From contig NZ_JABAIJ010000002.1 of the NCBI RefSeq assembly GCF_012641435.1, forward strand, positions 372,001 to 436,000: a stretch of 64,000 nucleotides of DNA, read 5' to 3'. A program made the translations under genes and the position numbers. This document shows, piece by piece, positions 19,376-27,930 of this stretch; the first letter of the stretch is position 1; each line of letters begins with the position of its first letter. The notes under the pieces are model-generated. The model was not told the origin of the DNA, did no database searches, and saw nothing but the letters and a program-made list of their open reading frames with translations. This DNA is from Rhizobium sp. P38BS-XIX. GTDB taxonomy: Bacteria > Pseudomonadota > Alphaproteobacteria > Rhizobiales > Rhizobiaceae.

Positions 19376-19461
19376 CGTCCGCCCTAGCCGGCAATGAGCG
19401 GGGGGCGATTCGGTGGATCGTTGATGGTATGGCTCGGCGGCTGAAGCCGCCGCTTGATACT

Positions 19462-20871
19462 TCAGTTCTTGCGGTAGTCCTCTCGGGCGACACGCGAATA
19501 GGGCGCGGGACTCACAATCGCGCGAATGGGCACTATGTCTGTCGATGGGGTCATGTGGTTTCCAAATCCCCCGCCCGCTTCGCCCCAGTGCAGCGTGACC
19601 TCGTCACCGATCTTGAGAGATTCATCGACTAGAGACAGTGTGAGAAGCGCGCGCTCAGTAGCAAGATAGGATGTGTAATGGGCTGTGCCGACTTCCTTAC
19701 CGCCGGACGTAACCGAAAAATACTGAATGTCGATCTTGTCGCACATGACGGGGAGGTGAAGGAACCTCACGTCTTTCCCTTCCGGCATAAGCATCTCTTT
19801 GAAAAGATTGGCGGCGTCGTCTTGATCCCAAGCGAGCGTGACCTTCTGCAGCTTGGGTCGATCGATCAGCGCGCGTAGCGCGTCACGACCCACAAATTCG
19901 TGATCCATGTGGACGAATCGCCCATAACCAATATCTTGCGGGGTGCGGTAATATTCCTCGAGCGTGGCTCGCTTCTGCGAGCCTGTAACGCGGGTCAGCC
20001 CCTCAAGGTGATCGCCGGGGACCCACTCCCGATAGGCGCGAAGATCGTTATCGGTGTAGATTGCTGGCAGCACCGACTGAAGCCAGCCGGATTCGATCGC
20101 CGAGCTGAGATAGGCCGCCGCACCGACCTCAAGAATGCCAAACTCCTCGCCTGCCTCAAGGATCGTCCCGCGGATCTTGTCGCGAGCTTCCCAGGGACCC
20201 CAAATCTCGAGACCGGGCGTGCCAGCCATGCCATGGCGAAGACCGCGCATCCGGTAACCAGCAACGTTGATTTCGGTGACATTGAAGAACGAAACGTCCT
20301 CGACCTTGCCGCCATTGAGCTTTTCGATAAGCGCCCAGGCCTTGGGGCCCTGGATCTGATATCGGCAGTCGGGTCGAGTGTTGGCATATCCGTTCGCGTA
20401 GACAGGCGATCGCGGGTCAATCGAGGCCGTTACGTCGAAGTCAAGGATTTCGGCATGGTAGGCAAGCCAGTTGAGAATGAAGGGGCCGATAGCAGAGAAT
20501 TTGTTTTCTTCGAGCTGTAACAGGATGCCGTCCCCGACCATATAGCCGTTTGGTGCTACGCAGATGATCTGAAAGGCCCGGCTGGGATTGGCGTTCGCGA
20601 GATTATTGCAAGCCATGTGGCTGAGAAAACGTTTGGCATCCGGGCCACTTATAATGACGGCCTGCATATGGTGCGACTGGTCGAGGAGAGCAACGCCGTC
20701 TCGCCAAGCGCGCTGTTCACGCTCCCAATCGGTGAATTCGTAGGGGACCTGGGGAACGATCAGCTTTGGATCCCAATCGCGATTACTGTGCCGGTGTGCC
20801 TTATTACTGCGGAGGTATTCAAGTGGCGTCCCAGCAGCATCGATTTGGCGTTGAAGGCTCTTCTTTGTCAT
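19462..20871 (-). CDS. THF-dependent aromatic O-demethylase, LigM/DesA type
   Basis: The 469-residue GcvT-family protein has almost the same length as LigM (vanillate/3-O-methylgallate demethylase) and DesA (syringate demethylase) of Sphingobium. It would move the methoxyl methyl to THF, leaving a phenol and 5-methyl-THF. Motifs include LDQSHHMQAVIISGPDAKRF near residue 65, GLRHGMAGTPGLEIWGPWE near 215, DIGYGRFVHMDHEFVGRDAL near 320, and the C-terminal SPAPYSR shared with the other GcvT-like protein in this window. metF follows on the same strand and a LysR gene is divergent. The exact methoxy substrate is not evident. Confidence 0.88.
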   Translation of the reverse strand: MTKKSLQRQIDAAGTPLEYLRSNKAHRHSNRDWDPKLIVPQVPYEFTDWEREQRAWRDGVALLDQSHHMQAVIISGPDAKRFLSHMACNNLANANPSRAFQIICVAPNGYMVGDGILLQLEENKFSAIGPFILNWLAYHAEILDFDVTASIDPRSPVYANGYANTRPDCRYQIQGPKAWALIEKLNGGKVEDVSFFNVTEINVAGYRMRGLRHGMAGTPGLEIWGPWEARDKIRGTILEAGEEFGILEVGAAAYLSSAIESGWLQSVLPAIYTDNDLRAYREWVPGDHLEGLTRVTGSQKRATLEEYYRTPQDIGYGRFVHMDHEFVGRDALRALIDRPKLQKVTLAWDQDDAANLFKEMLMPEGKDVRFLHLPVMCDKIDIQYFSVTSGGKEVGTAHYTSYLATERALLTLSLVDESLKIGDEVTLHWGEAGGGFGNHMTPSTDIVPIRAIVSPAPYSRVAREDYRKN

Positions 20872-21052
20872 TCTGCTTCTCCCATAGCAGGTTTGTATTT
20901 GGGTAAGATGGGTGGCGACCCCGGGGTGCGCCGCTCCAACCTATTTTCCTCCATCTGAACCAGCGCCCGGATCGACCACTTCGTGCGGAATGATTTGGTC
21001 TGATTAGGTCCAGCCGCGGCAGATGTTCTGCGCGATATTATTGAGAGCAACT

Positions 21053-21104
21053 ATTATCCACGCAAATTACAAGTTAGAATATGGCCATTGACTGCGTGAA
21101 TAAT
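21053..21104. promoter_or_regulatory. Imperfect inverted repeat in the LysR/demethylase divergent region
   Basis: ATTATCCACGC (21053-21063) and GCGTGAATAAT (21094-21104) match as an inverted repeat at 10 of 11 positions with a 30-nt spacer. They lie between the divergent demethylase and LysR genes, where an operator bound by the regulator is expected. The right arm lies inside the longer LysR frame, which slightly favours the later GTG start. Confidence 0.4.
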
Positions 21105-22022
21105 GGATGGAGTGTAGGGGTGAATTTGGCCAGCATTGATCTGAATCTGATGACCGTCCTCGACGCTCTTCTTCAGGAACAGCATGTGTCGCGCGCGGCT
21201 GCTCGCGTAGGGCGGTCTCAGCCGGCGGTCAGCAGTGCTCTTGGAAGGCTTCGCGAGATCTTCGGAGATCCGCTGTTAGTAAGGACCCAGCAAGGTATGA
21301 TCCCGACGGCGCGGGCGAAGGAGATACGGCCACTGGTTGAGGCTGCGCTCGAACAGCTGCGTGCCGCTCTCAACGACCAGCAGTTCGATCCGCTGACCTC
21401 GACACGACACTTCGTGATAGCACAGGCTGATGTGAGTGCAGCCCATTTCCTTCCACGAATTTTACCCGAGCTCCGTCGGCAAGCGCCCCATGTTACGATC
21501 TCGGTTGTGGAAGCCTGGTCCAACGAGGCCGTCGAGGCTCTCCAGCGCGGACAGGTCGATTTCGCGATCGGCGTCTTCGCTCCTCAACAGGAGGAGTTCG
21601 GATCGAAGCCGCTCGTACAAATGAAGGAGGTCTGCATTGGCGACGCCGCCAACGCAGCGATAAATAACGGGCCGTTGTCGTTTGAGGCATTCCTGAGGAT
21701 ACCCAAGATCATCCTGGAGCGTCGCGACAGCGGAACCGTGATCAACTCTGTTCTGTCGACCGCCGGACATGGCTCTAATGTGGTGCTGCGATTACCGCAG
21801 TTCCTCGGAGCCGCGCGCGCGGTCCTCGGCACAGATCTCGTGGTCGTCATTCCCGATGCGATGGTGGAAGACCTTCCGGACCGTGATCTTTACTCCGTCG
21901 CATCGCTTGGTTTCCAGATGCCAGAAGTCCAGGTGAGCCTGATCTGGAACCGGCGATACAACGTGGATGCGGCCCACAGCTGGTTTCGCGAACTCACTTG
22001 CAGATGCGCGGTTGCAATCTAG
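21081..22022 (+). CDS. LysR-family transcriptional regulator (NodD/PcpR-like subgroup)
   Basis: Up to 313 residues. The characteristic DLNLMTVLDALLQEQHVSRA entry into the helix-turn-helix places it in the NodD/NahR/PcpR-like branch of LysR regulators, which often respond to aromatic compounds. Two starts are possible: ATG at 21081, or GTG at 21120 preceded by GGAGTGTAGGG; the second gives the N-terminus more typical of the family. It is divergent from the LigM/DesA-type gene and is probably its activator. Confidence 0.9.
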   Translation: MAIDCVNNGWSVGVNLASIDLNLMTVLDALLQEQHVSRAAARVGRSQPAVSSALGRLREIFGDPLLVRTQQGMIPTARAKEIRPLVEAALEQLRAALNDQQFDPLTSTRHFVIAQADVSAAHFLPRILPELRRQAPHVTISVVEAWSNEAVEALQRGQVDFAIGVFAPQQEEFGSKPLVQMKEVCIGDAANAAINNGPLSFEAFLRIPKIILERRDSGTVINSVLSTAGHGSNVVLRLPQFLGAARAVLGTDLVVVIPDAMVEDLPDRDLYSVASLGFQMPEVQVSLIWNRRYNVDAAHSWFRELTCRCAVAI

Positions 22023-22329
22023 CAGCTGGTTGAACATTTAGTCCTAGCCTGGCCGGAGCAGAAGACCATTCTAGTAGAAATGGAATGCGGAAAATGCTCA
22101 TCGGCGAGTATGGACAATCGCCATCAGGATTGCTCCGCGTCAATCCGCTGTTCCCGGGGGGCCGCCGCCCGATGCGCATGTTCGCAAGTCATCCCTGTGC
22201 AACACATTTCCGAAAGTTTTGCCGACGGCAGCCGGGATGATTAAACGGTTGAACTTCGCGCCGTTGCCGCAACTCATACCAGCTAGTACTAGTTTGGCAG
22301 AATTAAGTTTTCGGGCTGAGAGTACTGTT

Positions 22330-22760
22330 GGCAGTGCGGAGTGGATCCGTGCTGTTGGTAGAGCAAGCACATTGATCACTGCTCGACGGATGACTGGTAA
22401 GCTTGGCTCAGGCGGCCCACGGCGCACTTGTCGCCGCTTTTTTCCCGCTTTGCGGTGATCTCAGGTGCTGGAGGAGAACGTAAGCAATCCTCGTCATCAG
22501 AGCATGTCGGTGCAGCCCTTGCCAGGATCGCCCTTCTTCGACGGGCCGGTATCATCGATCACTAAAAACGCATCAGATGCGCCAACAATCTTGTCGCCTT
22601 GCAGCGCAAGCTCCGTCTCAAGAGGGACAGCATCCCTAAGTCGATCGGAAATCGAATGGTGGAGGCGATCGTAGTTGCCTGGCGCGACCCATTCCGCAAT
22701 CAGCTCGACACTTTTGCGGTCGGGGGGATCCGTTAAACCCCGACACATAAACTGAAGACA
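22330..22760 (-). pseudogene. IS701-type transposase remnant
   Basis: On the minus strand two separated pieces of an IS701-family DDE transposase are readable. The N-terminal piece (about 22497-22748) has CRGLTDPPDRKSVELIAEW and AFLVIDDTGPSKKGDPGKG, the latter being the first catalytic aspartate region. The C-terminal piece (about 22330-22495) has RIAYVLLQHLRS and, in another frame, PSLPVIRRAVINVLAL. The middle, including the remaining acidic residues, is deleted and the frame is broken, so it cannot be active. No clear terminal repeats were found. Confidence 0.7.
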
Positions 22761-23208
22761 CTTGTTGTCGTTTTGTGTCCCAGCTTACCCAGAAACGGCT
22801 TCAAAAAGCCGAAGCTCCGTGTCCCAATTCATCATATCCCGGCACAAAGACCGAGGGCAAATCATCTCAAATCACGCTTGCCCGAAACCGCCAAAGTAGT
22901 GCTAGAGCGTCTCCTCGAACAAATAGTCTAATTGTCAGTCCTCCAATAAAGGCTGACATAGCTCTTCGACGCGGCCTTGCGCTTTGCCTAGGCGTTAGGC
23001 GGATTTAGCCCCCGCCGTAAAATGCCTTATCGAGTATTGAGACCTTCGCCATTCACAACATCAATACCAGAGATCGAAAGCTTGCGTTTTTACAACGTCT
23101 CCAAAGCCCCTACCCTCACCTCGTCCTGCTGCTCGAGCTTTCGGGGAGAATATGCCGCAGAAGCAGGTCGGCCGATGAGGGATCGGTCAGTTCTAGGGAG
23201 GAGAGGAC
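22761..23208. other. Gap without recognisable genes
   Basis: These 448 nt between the transposase relic and the outer-membrane protein gene show only short, unconvincing frames. The last bases carry GGAGGAGAGG, the ribosome-binding site of the next gene; its promoter must lie in this region. Confidence 0.3.
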
Positions 23209-24306
23209 ATGAAGCCCGAGGTCACCGTCCGAGAAATTTTTATCTCGGTTCTTTTATTTTATGGCGTGAGCGCACATGCGGAGGACAGGTCAAACGCTGG
23301 CGGCTATCAATTGCCAGAAGGTATCCTCGCCCAAATTGAACTTGGAAAAGCGGGACTTCTGAAGCCGTTTTTTTCAAATGAATGGTATGGTGTCGCGTCG
23401 GAGCGAAATGGGCTGTCTCGCGCAACGGTGGGCGTTGCGTTATCAGGTGGCGGTTTGACAGGATATAAGGACGAAACGACCTCGTTTGTTTTGCCAATTA
23501 CTGCTCTTCAAGCATTGCCAGACGGCCGCTCATATGTTCGCTACAGCTTCTCTGGCAGCGTTGGCGTTGCCGAACCCACCAAAGTCTCTGGGGACGCTCG
23601 GGTACCCGATTTTCTCGTTCAGTATATGACTTATCCCGATGTCAACACGATGTTTGCAGCCGGTGCTTTCGTCGAAAGAGCGTATGTGGATTTCGGTGAT
23701 GCTACGACAGCACGTAACGGATACGGCTTGCGTTTAGATGCCGCAGAAAAGTTCAGCGAAAATTGGGGCATCTATGGTCGTGTGCAATATAGTCTTGGTG
23801 AGAGTGAAACGAAAGTGGACATAGCGCCGGGCCTCCGAAGCGTGCACATTCAAGGAGACGATCGACTCTATCTCCAAGGTGAGCTAACTGGGCAATTCCG
23901 AACTGAGGATGCTGCCGTCATACCAGAAGATTGGGTCATCCACCCCTCGCTTGGTATGCTGTACAACCAGGCAAATCTCGAGAGTACGGTTGATAATTTC
24001 GGGGTCAGATCTTCCGGCGTGCTAGGCCCCAAAGAAAAATATGGAACGGCATGGGCAAACCTTTCCTTTGAAAAGGAGGTCCCTCCGGGAGACTGGTCGC
24101 CAAACTTAGGCATTGGCGTTGAGCACGAATTCGTTAACAGCCTGGACGCCTACATAGACGAATCTACGTACGCTATCTTTTCCGCAGGTGCTTCAATGCA
24201 GATGAAGAATGGTCGTCGCATTGATGTGGGGTATTCACGGCACCAGGGCCTTAACGGAAACCGCTGGAGTCAGAGCTTCGTTGCCGCTCTGACCATGTCA
24301 TTCTAA
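23209..24306 (+). CDS. Outer-membrane beta-barrel protein of unknown ligand
   Basis: The 365-residue protein begins with a signal peptide (hydrophobic IFISVLLFYGVSAHA, cleavage near residue 24). The rest alternates polar and hydrophobic residues in strand-like runs (YVRYSFSGSVGV, WGIYGRVQYSLGE, YAIFSAGASMQM) and ends in Phe (ALTMSF), as outer-membrane barrels do. Aromatic girdle residues are frequent. I do not recognise a specific family; autotransporter-type barrel domains look similar. It is 19 nt upstream of an FAH-family gene, so it may be an uptake channel for the aromatic substrate of the island. Base composition is lower in GC than that of neighbours. Confidence 0.7.
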   Translation: MKPEVTVREIFISVLLFYGVSAHAEDRSNAGGYQLPEGILAQIELGKAGLLKPFFSNEWYGVASERNGLSRATVGVALSGGGLTGYKDETTSFVLPITALQALPDGRSYVRYSFSGSVGVAEPTKVSGDARVPDFLVQYMTYPDVNTMFAAGAFVERAYVDFGDATTARNGYGLRLDAAEKFSENWGIYGRVQYSLGESETKVDIAPGLRSVHIQGDDRLYLQGELTGQFRTEDAAVIPEDWVIHPSLGMLYNQANLESTVDNFGVRSSGVLGPKEKYGTAWANLSFEKEVPPGDWSPNLGIGVEHEFVNSLDAYIDESTYAIFSAGASMQMKNGRRIDVGYSRHQGLNGNRWSQSFVAALTMSF

Positions 24307-24325
24307 TAGAGTAGAGGAATTTCAA

Positions 24326-25291
24326 ATGAGATTCGCAACGATAGATGATGGCACCTTGGACGGGCGACTGCATTTGGTCAGCCGCGACAATCTTCTTTGT
24401 GCTCCGTCAAGTACTGCACTGACGCTTCAGAGCGCGCTTGAGGATTGGGATACGTTGGAACCCGCGTTGCGCGCAGAGTACGATGCGCTCAACGCTGGCA
24501 AAGGGTCGCAATTTGATCCTTTAAGAGCGCGCGCGCCTCTGCCCCGCGCTTGGCAATGGTTGGATGCGTCAGCCTACAACAGTCACGGCGAACTAATGCA
24601 GACCGCTTTCAATCTCGCTCCGATCGACACCCGTGGTAGACCGCTAATGTATCAGGGAATGAGCGACCGATTTCACGCGCCTTTTGCCAACGTGAAGCTA
24701 CCTTCGGAGCAAGATGGGATAGATTTCGAAGCAGAGTTCGGTGTGATTCTTGGGGCCGTTCCAATGGGAGCCGATGCGATTGAGGCACGGGCGCGCATTC
24801 GGTTGGTGGTGCAGATTAACGATTGGAGCTTGCGTGCCTTAGGTGCAGTGGAAATGAAAACCGGTTTCGGCTGGATTAACGCGAAGCCCGCCTGTTCAAT
24901 GGCGCCGGTCGCCGTAACACCTGATGAACTCGGCCAATATTGGCGAGATTGTCGTGTTGATCTGTCGCTCGTGGTGGACTGGAATGGGAAACGGTTCGGT
25001 GCAGCAAATGGCTATCCAATGAGTGTCGGCTTCGACGGTCTTATTGCTCACGCGGCATACTCGCGCGATCTCGCTACGGGGACGGTTCTAGGTTCTGGCA
25101 CGGTATCGAATGCGAATTTCCGTGAAGTCGGCTCCTCTTGCATTGCTGAACGCCGTGCAATCGAGACCATAGACCATGGGGCCGCATCCACTGACTTTAT
25201 GAAGTTCGGGGACCGCGTTCGCATGGAAGCCACCCTGCCAGATGGGTCTCCGCTTTTCGGTCCGATCGACCAGCAGGTGGTCAAAGCTTAA
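24326..25291 (+). CDS. Fumarylacetoacetate hydrolase (FAH) family protein
   Basis: FAH enzymes hydrolyse or decarboxylate ring-cleavage products using a divalent metal. The 321-residue protein shows the family core: PLMYQGMSDRFHAPF near residue 108, metal-ligand segment DFEAEFGVILG near 132 with Glu-x-Glu, and NDWSLRALGAVEMKTGFGW near 165, including the aspartate ligand. This resembles the group active on fumarylpyruvate-like diketo acids more than true FAH, but the substrate is open. It follows the outer-membrane protein by 19 nt and precedes a 629-nt regulatory gap. Confidence 0.9.
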   Translation: MRFATIDDGTLDGRLHLVSRDNLLCAPSSTALTLQSALEDWDTLEPALRAEYDALNAGKGSQFDPLRARAPLPRAWQWLDASAYNSHGELMQTAFNLAPIDTRGRPLMYQGMSDRFHAPFANVKLPSEQDGIDFEAEFGVILGAVPMGADAIEARARIRLVVQINDWSLRALGAVEMKTGFGWINAKPACSMAPVAVTPDELGQYWRDCRVDLSLVVDWNGKRFGAANGYPMSVGFDGLIAHAAYSRDLATGTVLGSGTVSNANFREVGSSCIAERRAIETIDHGAASTDFMKFGDRVRMEATLPDGSPLFGPIDQQVVKA

Positions 25292-25442
25292 AGGTCCGAC
25301 TGGGACAAAGAGTGGGCGTGTGCTTAGCGATGAGAAACTTGTACACCGCAGCGCCCGCAATGACCGTGCGAGGCAGCTTTGTTGCCAGCACAAAATTTTG
25401 ACCGCAGCGTTAAGCTGTCAAGAAATCGCGTCGAATAAACTC

Positions 25443-25490
25443 CATCCAAAATATGGATGCGAGGAATGAATTCAATTCGTTTGATCGATA
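25443..25490 (+). promoter_or_regulatory. Nod-box-like element upstream of the amidohydrolase operon
   Basis: A perfect inverted repeat CATCCA-N5-TGGATG (25443-25459) contains the ATC-N9-GAT core of a NodD-type LysR operator. After a 6-nt spacer (25460-25465) follows an arm that, read on the minus strand, contains GATCAAACGAATTGAATTCA. A second copy with the same spacing lies at 38251-38296 in opposite orientation. In both copies the CATCCA repeat is on the side away from the catabolic operon that would be controlled. Confidence 0.65.
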
Positions 25491-25527
25491 TGTTGTAACC
25501 CAGCTAACTTTGACAATCAGGAGGATA

Positions 25528-25608
25528 ATGGCGCGTGACCGCGCGCCGGGAGGAACGATGCGGAAGAAGATCGGATGCATGCCGATTGACACGGTCAATC
25601 CAATCTGA
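25528..25608 (+). CDS. Possible 26-residue leader peptide or gene stub
   Basis: An ATG at 25528 is preceded by a very strong Shine-Dalgarno (CAGGAGGATA) and opens a 26-codon frame (MARDRAPGGTMRKKIGCMPI and six more residues) ending at a TGA. A second start with its own GGAGGAACG site lies inside it. It sits 38 nt after the nod-box-like element, on the same strand as the amidohydrolase operon. It may be a leader peptide, or the surviving head of a lost gene. No homologue is recognised. Confidence 0.3.
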   Translation: MARDRAPGGTMRKKIGCMPIDTVNPI

Positions 25609-25920
25609 GCGGATTTTTGCGCGGCCATCGCCGTCGCCGGTTCCCGAGATGATCAAGTGTTGCCTTAGACCACGCGGCGAGCCTCTTAGCCAAGCTCCGA
25701 AGTGTTCCGAATATCTCGAACACATGCGCCGTTCGTCACCGGCTTTGGTCGCACGAACACTGCCTCGCGCCGGGATCCATCGCTCGAGAAAGTATAGATT
25801 ACGAGTTCGATTGATCTGGACAAGCTGGTAGTCGCGGACCAATCCGATTCAATTGATGAGACGCACAGCGGCGGTCGGGCACGTCTTCGGGTGCCGTTCA
25901 TGCGTATATGGAGGATACCA
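25609..25920. other. Leader region of the amidohydrolase operon
   Basis: These 312 nt contain no credible gene. The end carries ATGGAGGATACC, which provides the ribosome-binding site for the amidohydrolase start at 25921. Confidence 0.35.
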
Positions 25921-27000
25921 ATGAAGCCTGAGTTTTTCCTACCGTTACCGACAGGCCCCCAGAAGAGGCCTGACGCCGCCATTGTCGTGGACGTCCACGG
26001 ACACTTTGGGTGTATTGCTGCTGAACGCCTGCTTGACGGGCGACCGCAGCGGGAAGCCGAGCTTGCCGCAATGAATGCCGGATCAGGTGACGCTTCGACA
26101 CGGTACAACGCCGAAGTTGTCCTGCCAACGGCCATCGCGAGGATGGCTTCGCTCGAAACCCGGTTACAGGACCTCGACTGGATGGGCGTTGATGTGCAAG
26201 TCGTTGCGCCTTCGCCCCATCTCTATGCCTACTGGGCAGACAAACAATTGGCGGATGAGCTGGTTTCCTCGATCAACGAAGCAGGTGCGGCTCTAGCCGC
26301 TCGCGCTCACGGTCGTCTCGTTGCGTTAGGCGCGGTGGCCCTTCAACACCCCGAGCTAGCGGCTGAGCAGCTCAAGAAAGCACTCAAGTTGGGCCTTCGG
26401 GGAGTTGAGATATCGGCATCCGTAGGCGACCGAGAACTATCAGATCCAGCGCTTGATCCGTTTTGGGCTGCCGCCGAGGAGACCGATACCCCCGTATTCA
26501 TCCATCCCCTTGGGACCTCGCTTGGCAAGCGGCTCGACCGGTTCTATCTCTTCAATACACTAGGCCAGCCGGCGGAGACCACGGTCGGGCTTAGCCACGT
26601 CATCATGGGTGGAGTGCTTGATCGCTTCCCAGCTCTCAAGCTGGCAGCCGCTCATGGCGGCGGCTATCTTCCAACATATATTGGTCGCTCCGACCACGCC
26701 TGGAATGTGCGGCCAGAGGCAAGGGTATGCCAGCAACCACCCTCCCGCTACCTCGAACGTATCTGGGTCGACACTGTCGTCTTCGATTCCGTTCAACTGG
26801 CCGGGCTGCTCGCACGGCAAAATGGTCCGAAGCTAATGTGGGGTAGCGACTACCCTTTCGACATGGGCGACTACCATCCCGCCAAGTTCGCAGCATCAAT
26901 CCCTGTAGAGCACCGCGCACGCGTGATGGGCGGTGCGGCAATCGAGCTTTTTGCCATCCATCCGCAAAAGTCTGCCATTGAAGTGAGACCTACCCCATGA
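25921..27000 (+). CDS. Amidohydrolase-family metal-dependent decarboxylase/hydrolase (ACMSD-like)
   Basis: The start at 25921 (MKPEFFLPLP) follows GGAGGATACC and gives 359 residues; an upstream in-frame ATG at 25891 lacks a good site. The protein belongs to the ACMSD branch of the amidohydrolase superfamily, which includes aminocarboxymuconate-semialdehyde decarboxylase, gamma-resorcylate decarboxylase, 5-carboxyvanillate decarboxylase and oxalomesaconate hydratase. The HxH metal motif is VVDVHGH near residue 25; further ligands are likely in VFIHPLG near 195, AAHGGGYLP near 245, and the C-terminal WGSDYPFDMGDY near 308. It overlaps the next gene by 4 nt. Decarboxylation or hydration of an aromatic or ring-opened acid is likely. 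Confidence 0.9.
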   Translation: MKPEFFLPLPTGPQKRPDAAIVVDVHGHFGCIAAERLLDGRPQREAELAAMNAGSGDASTRYNAEVVLPTAIARMASLETRLQDLDWMGVDVQVVAPSPHLYAYWADKQLADELVSSINEAGAALAARAHGRLVALGAVALQHPELAAEQLKKALKLGLRGVEISASVGDRELSDPALDPFWAAAEETDTPVFIHPLGTSLGKRLDRFYLFNTLGQPAETTVGLSHVIMGGVLDRFPALKLAAAHGGGYLPTYIGRSDHAWNVRPEARVCQQPPSRYLERIWVDTVVFDSVQLAGLLARQNGPKLMWGSDYPFDMGDYHPAKFAASIPVEHRARVMGGAAIELFAIHPQKSAIEVRPTP

Positions 27001-27770
27001 CAAGACGAATCATTGATCTCTCCGTACCATTGATGTCCGGAATCGCCTCTGACCCGCCTGGACTTGAGCCCAAGATCAAATACTCAGACCACGAGGAGGG
27101 TGCCCAGTTTTTCGAGAAATTTTTCGGTATACCGACCGAAAAGCAGCTCGAAGGAAAGGGTGGTGCGGTTGAGTATGTGGAGATGACCACACACGCCGGC
27201 ACTCATATGGATGCGCCGTGGCACTACCACCCAACCATGAACGGCGGCGAACCTGCAATGCGCATCGATCAGGTGCCGCTGGAATGGTGCATGGGACGAG
27301 GTGTACGGCTCGATTTTCGCCAAAAGCCAGACAATCACGTGATTACTCCCGATGAGGTTGAAGCGGAGCTGCAACGAATTGGGCACGAGCTGCAGCCTGG
27401 GGATATCGTTCTCGTAAATACGCGTGCTGGATCGCGCTACGGAGAGGACGACTATGTATCAGCCGGATGCGGCATGGGGCGGGATGCTACACTGTGGCTA
27501 ACGCGCCGCGGGATACGCGTCGTGGGCACGGATGCCTGGAGCTGGGATGCACCGATCGCGTCGCAGATCGAGCGCATTCGGCAGACAGGCGACTACTCCT
27601 TGTTCTGGGAGGGCCATAAGGCCGGCGCCGAAACGATCTATTGCCACATCGAAAAGCTTGGCAATCTCGACACGCTTCCCGACCACGGATTCCAGGTGGC
27701 CTGCTTTCCCGTCAACATCAAGGATGCGTCGGCAGGCTGGTGCCGTCCAGTGGCCATTATCGAAGATTGA
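26997..27770 (+). CDS. Cyclase-family metal hydrolase (kynurenine formamidase/isatin hydrolase-like)
   Basis: The 257-residue protein has the cyclase/arylformamidase signature HAGTHMDAPWHYHP near residue 63, whose histidines and aspartate bind zinc or manganese. Other conserved elements are LIDLSVPL-like N-terminus (RRIIDLSVPLMSG), GDIVLVNTRAGSRYG near 137, GTDAWSWDAP near 177 and VACFPVNIKDASAGWCRPVA at the end. Related enzymes open isatin, formylkynurenine or other cyclic or N-formyl compounds. Its start overlaps the amidohydrolase stop (ATGA), indicating coupled translation. Confidence 0.9.
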   Translation: MTRRIIDLSVPLMSGIASDPPGLEPKIKYSDHEEGAQFFEKFFGIPTEKQLEGKGGAVEYVEMTTHAGTHMDAPWHYHPTMNGGEPAMRIDQVPLEWCMGRGVRLDFRQKPDNHVITPDEVEAELQRIGHELQPGDIVLVNTRAGSRYGEDDYVSAGCGMGRDATLWLTRRGIRVVGTDAWSWDAPIASQIERIRQTGDYSLFWEGHKAGAETIYCHIEKLGNLDTLPDHGFQVACFPVNIKDASAGWCRPVAIIED

Positions 27771-27881
27771 GCGGTCTGAAGGACCAGAAAATATATTGTT
27801 ACGCCGCCTGGCGGCACTGGCGATGGTCGTCTTCACCGATGGGGATCTGCACCGATCAAGCCAGAACTAACCAAGGAAAGC

Positions 27882-27896
27882 CGCCTTCTAGAGGCG
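27882..27896 (+). terminator. Terminator-like hairpin inside the rightward operon
   Basis: CGCCT-TCTAG-AGGCG forms a perfect 5-bp stem followed by the pyrimidine-rich CCTTCTCCTTTCTTTTATC. It lies in the 160-nt gap between the cyclase and the monooxygenase. It may reduce expression of the downstream monooxygenase, folB and folK relative to the first two genes. Confidence 0.45.
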
Positions 27897-27930
27897 CCTT
27901 CTCCTTTCTTTTATCGGTCAATGGAGGAAA

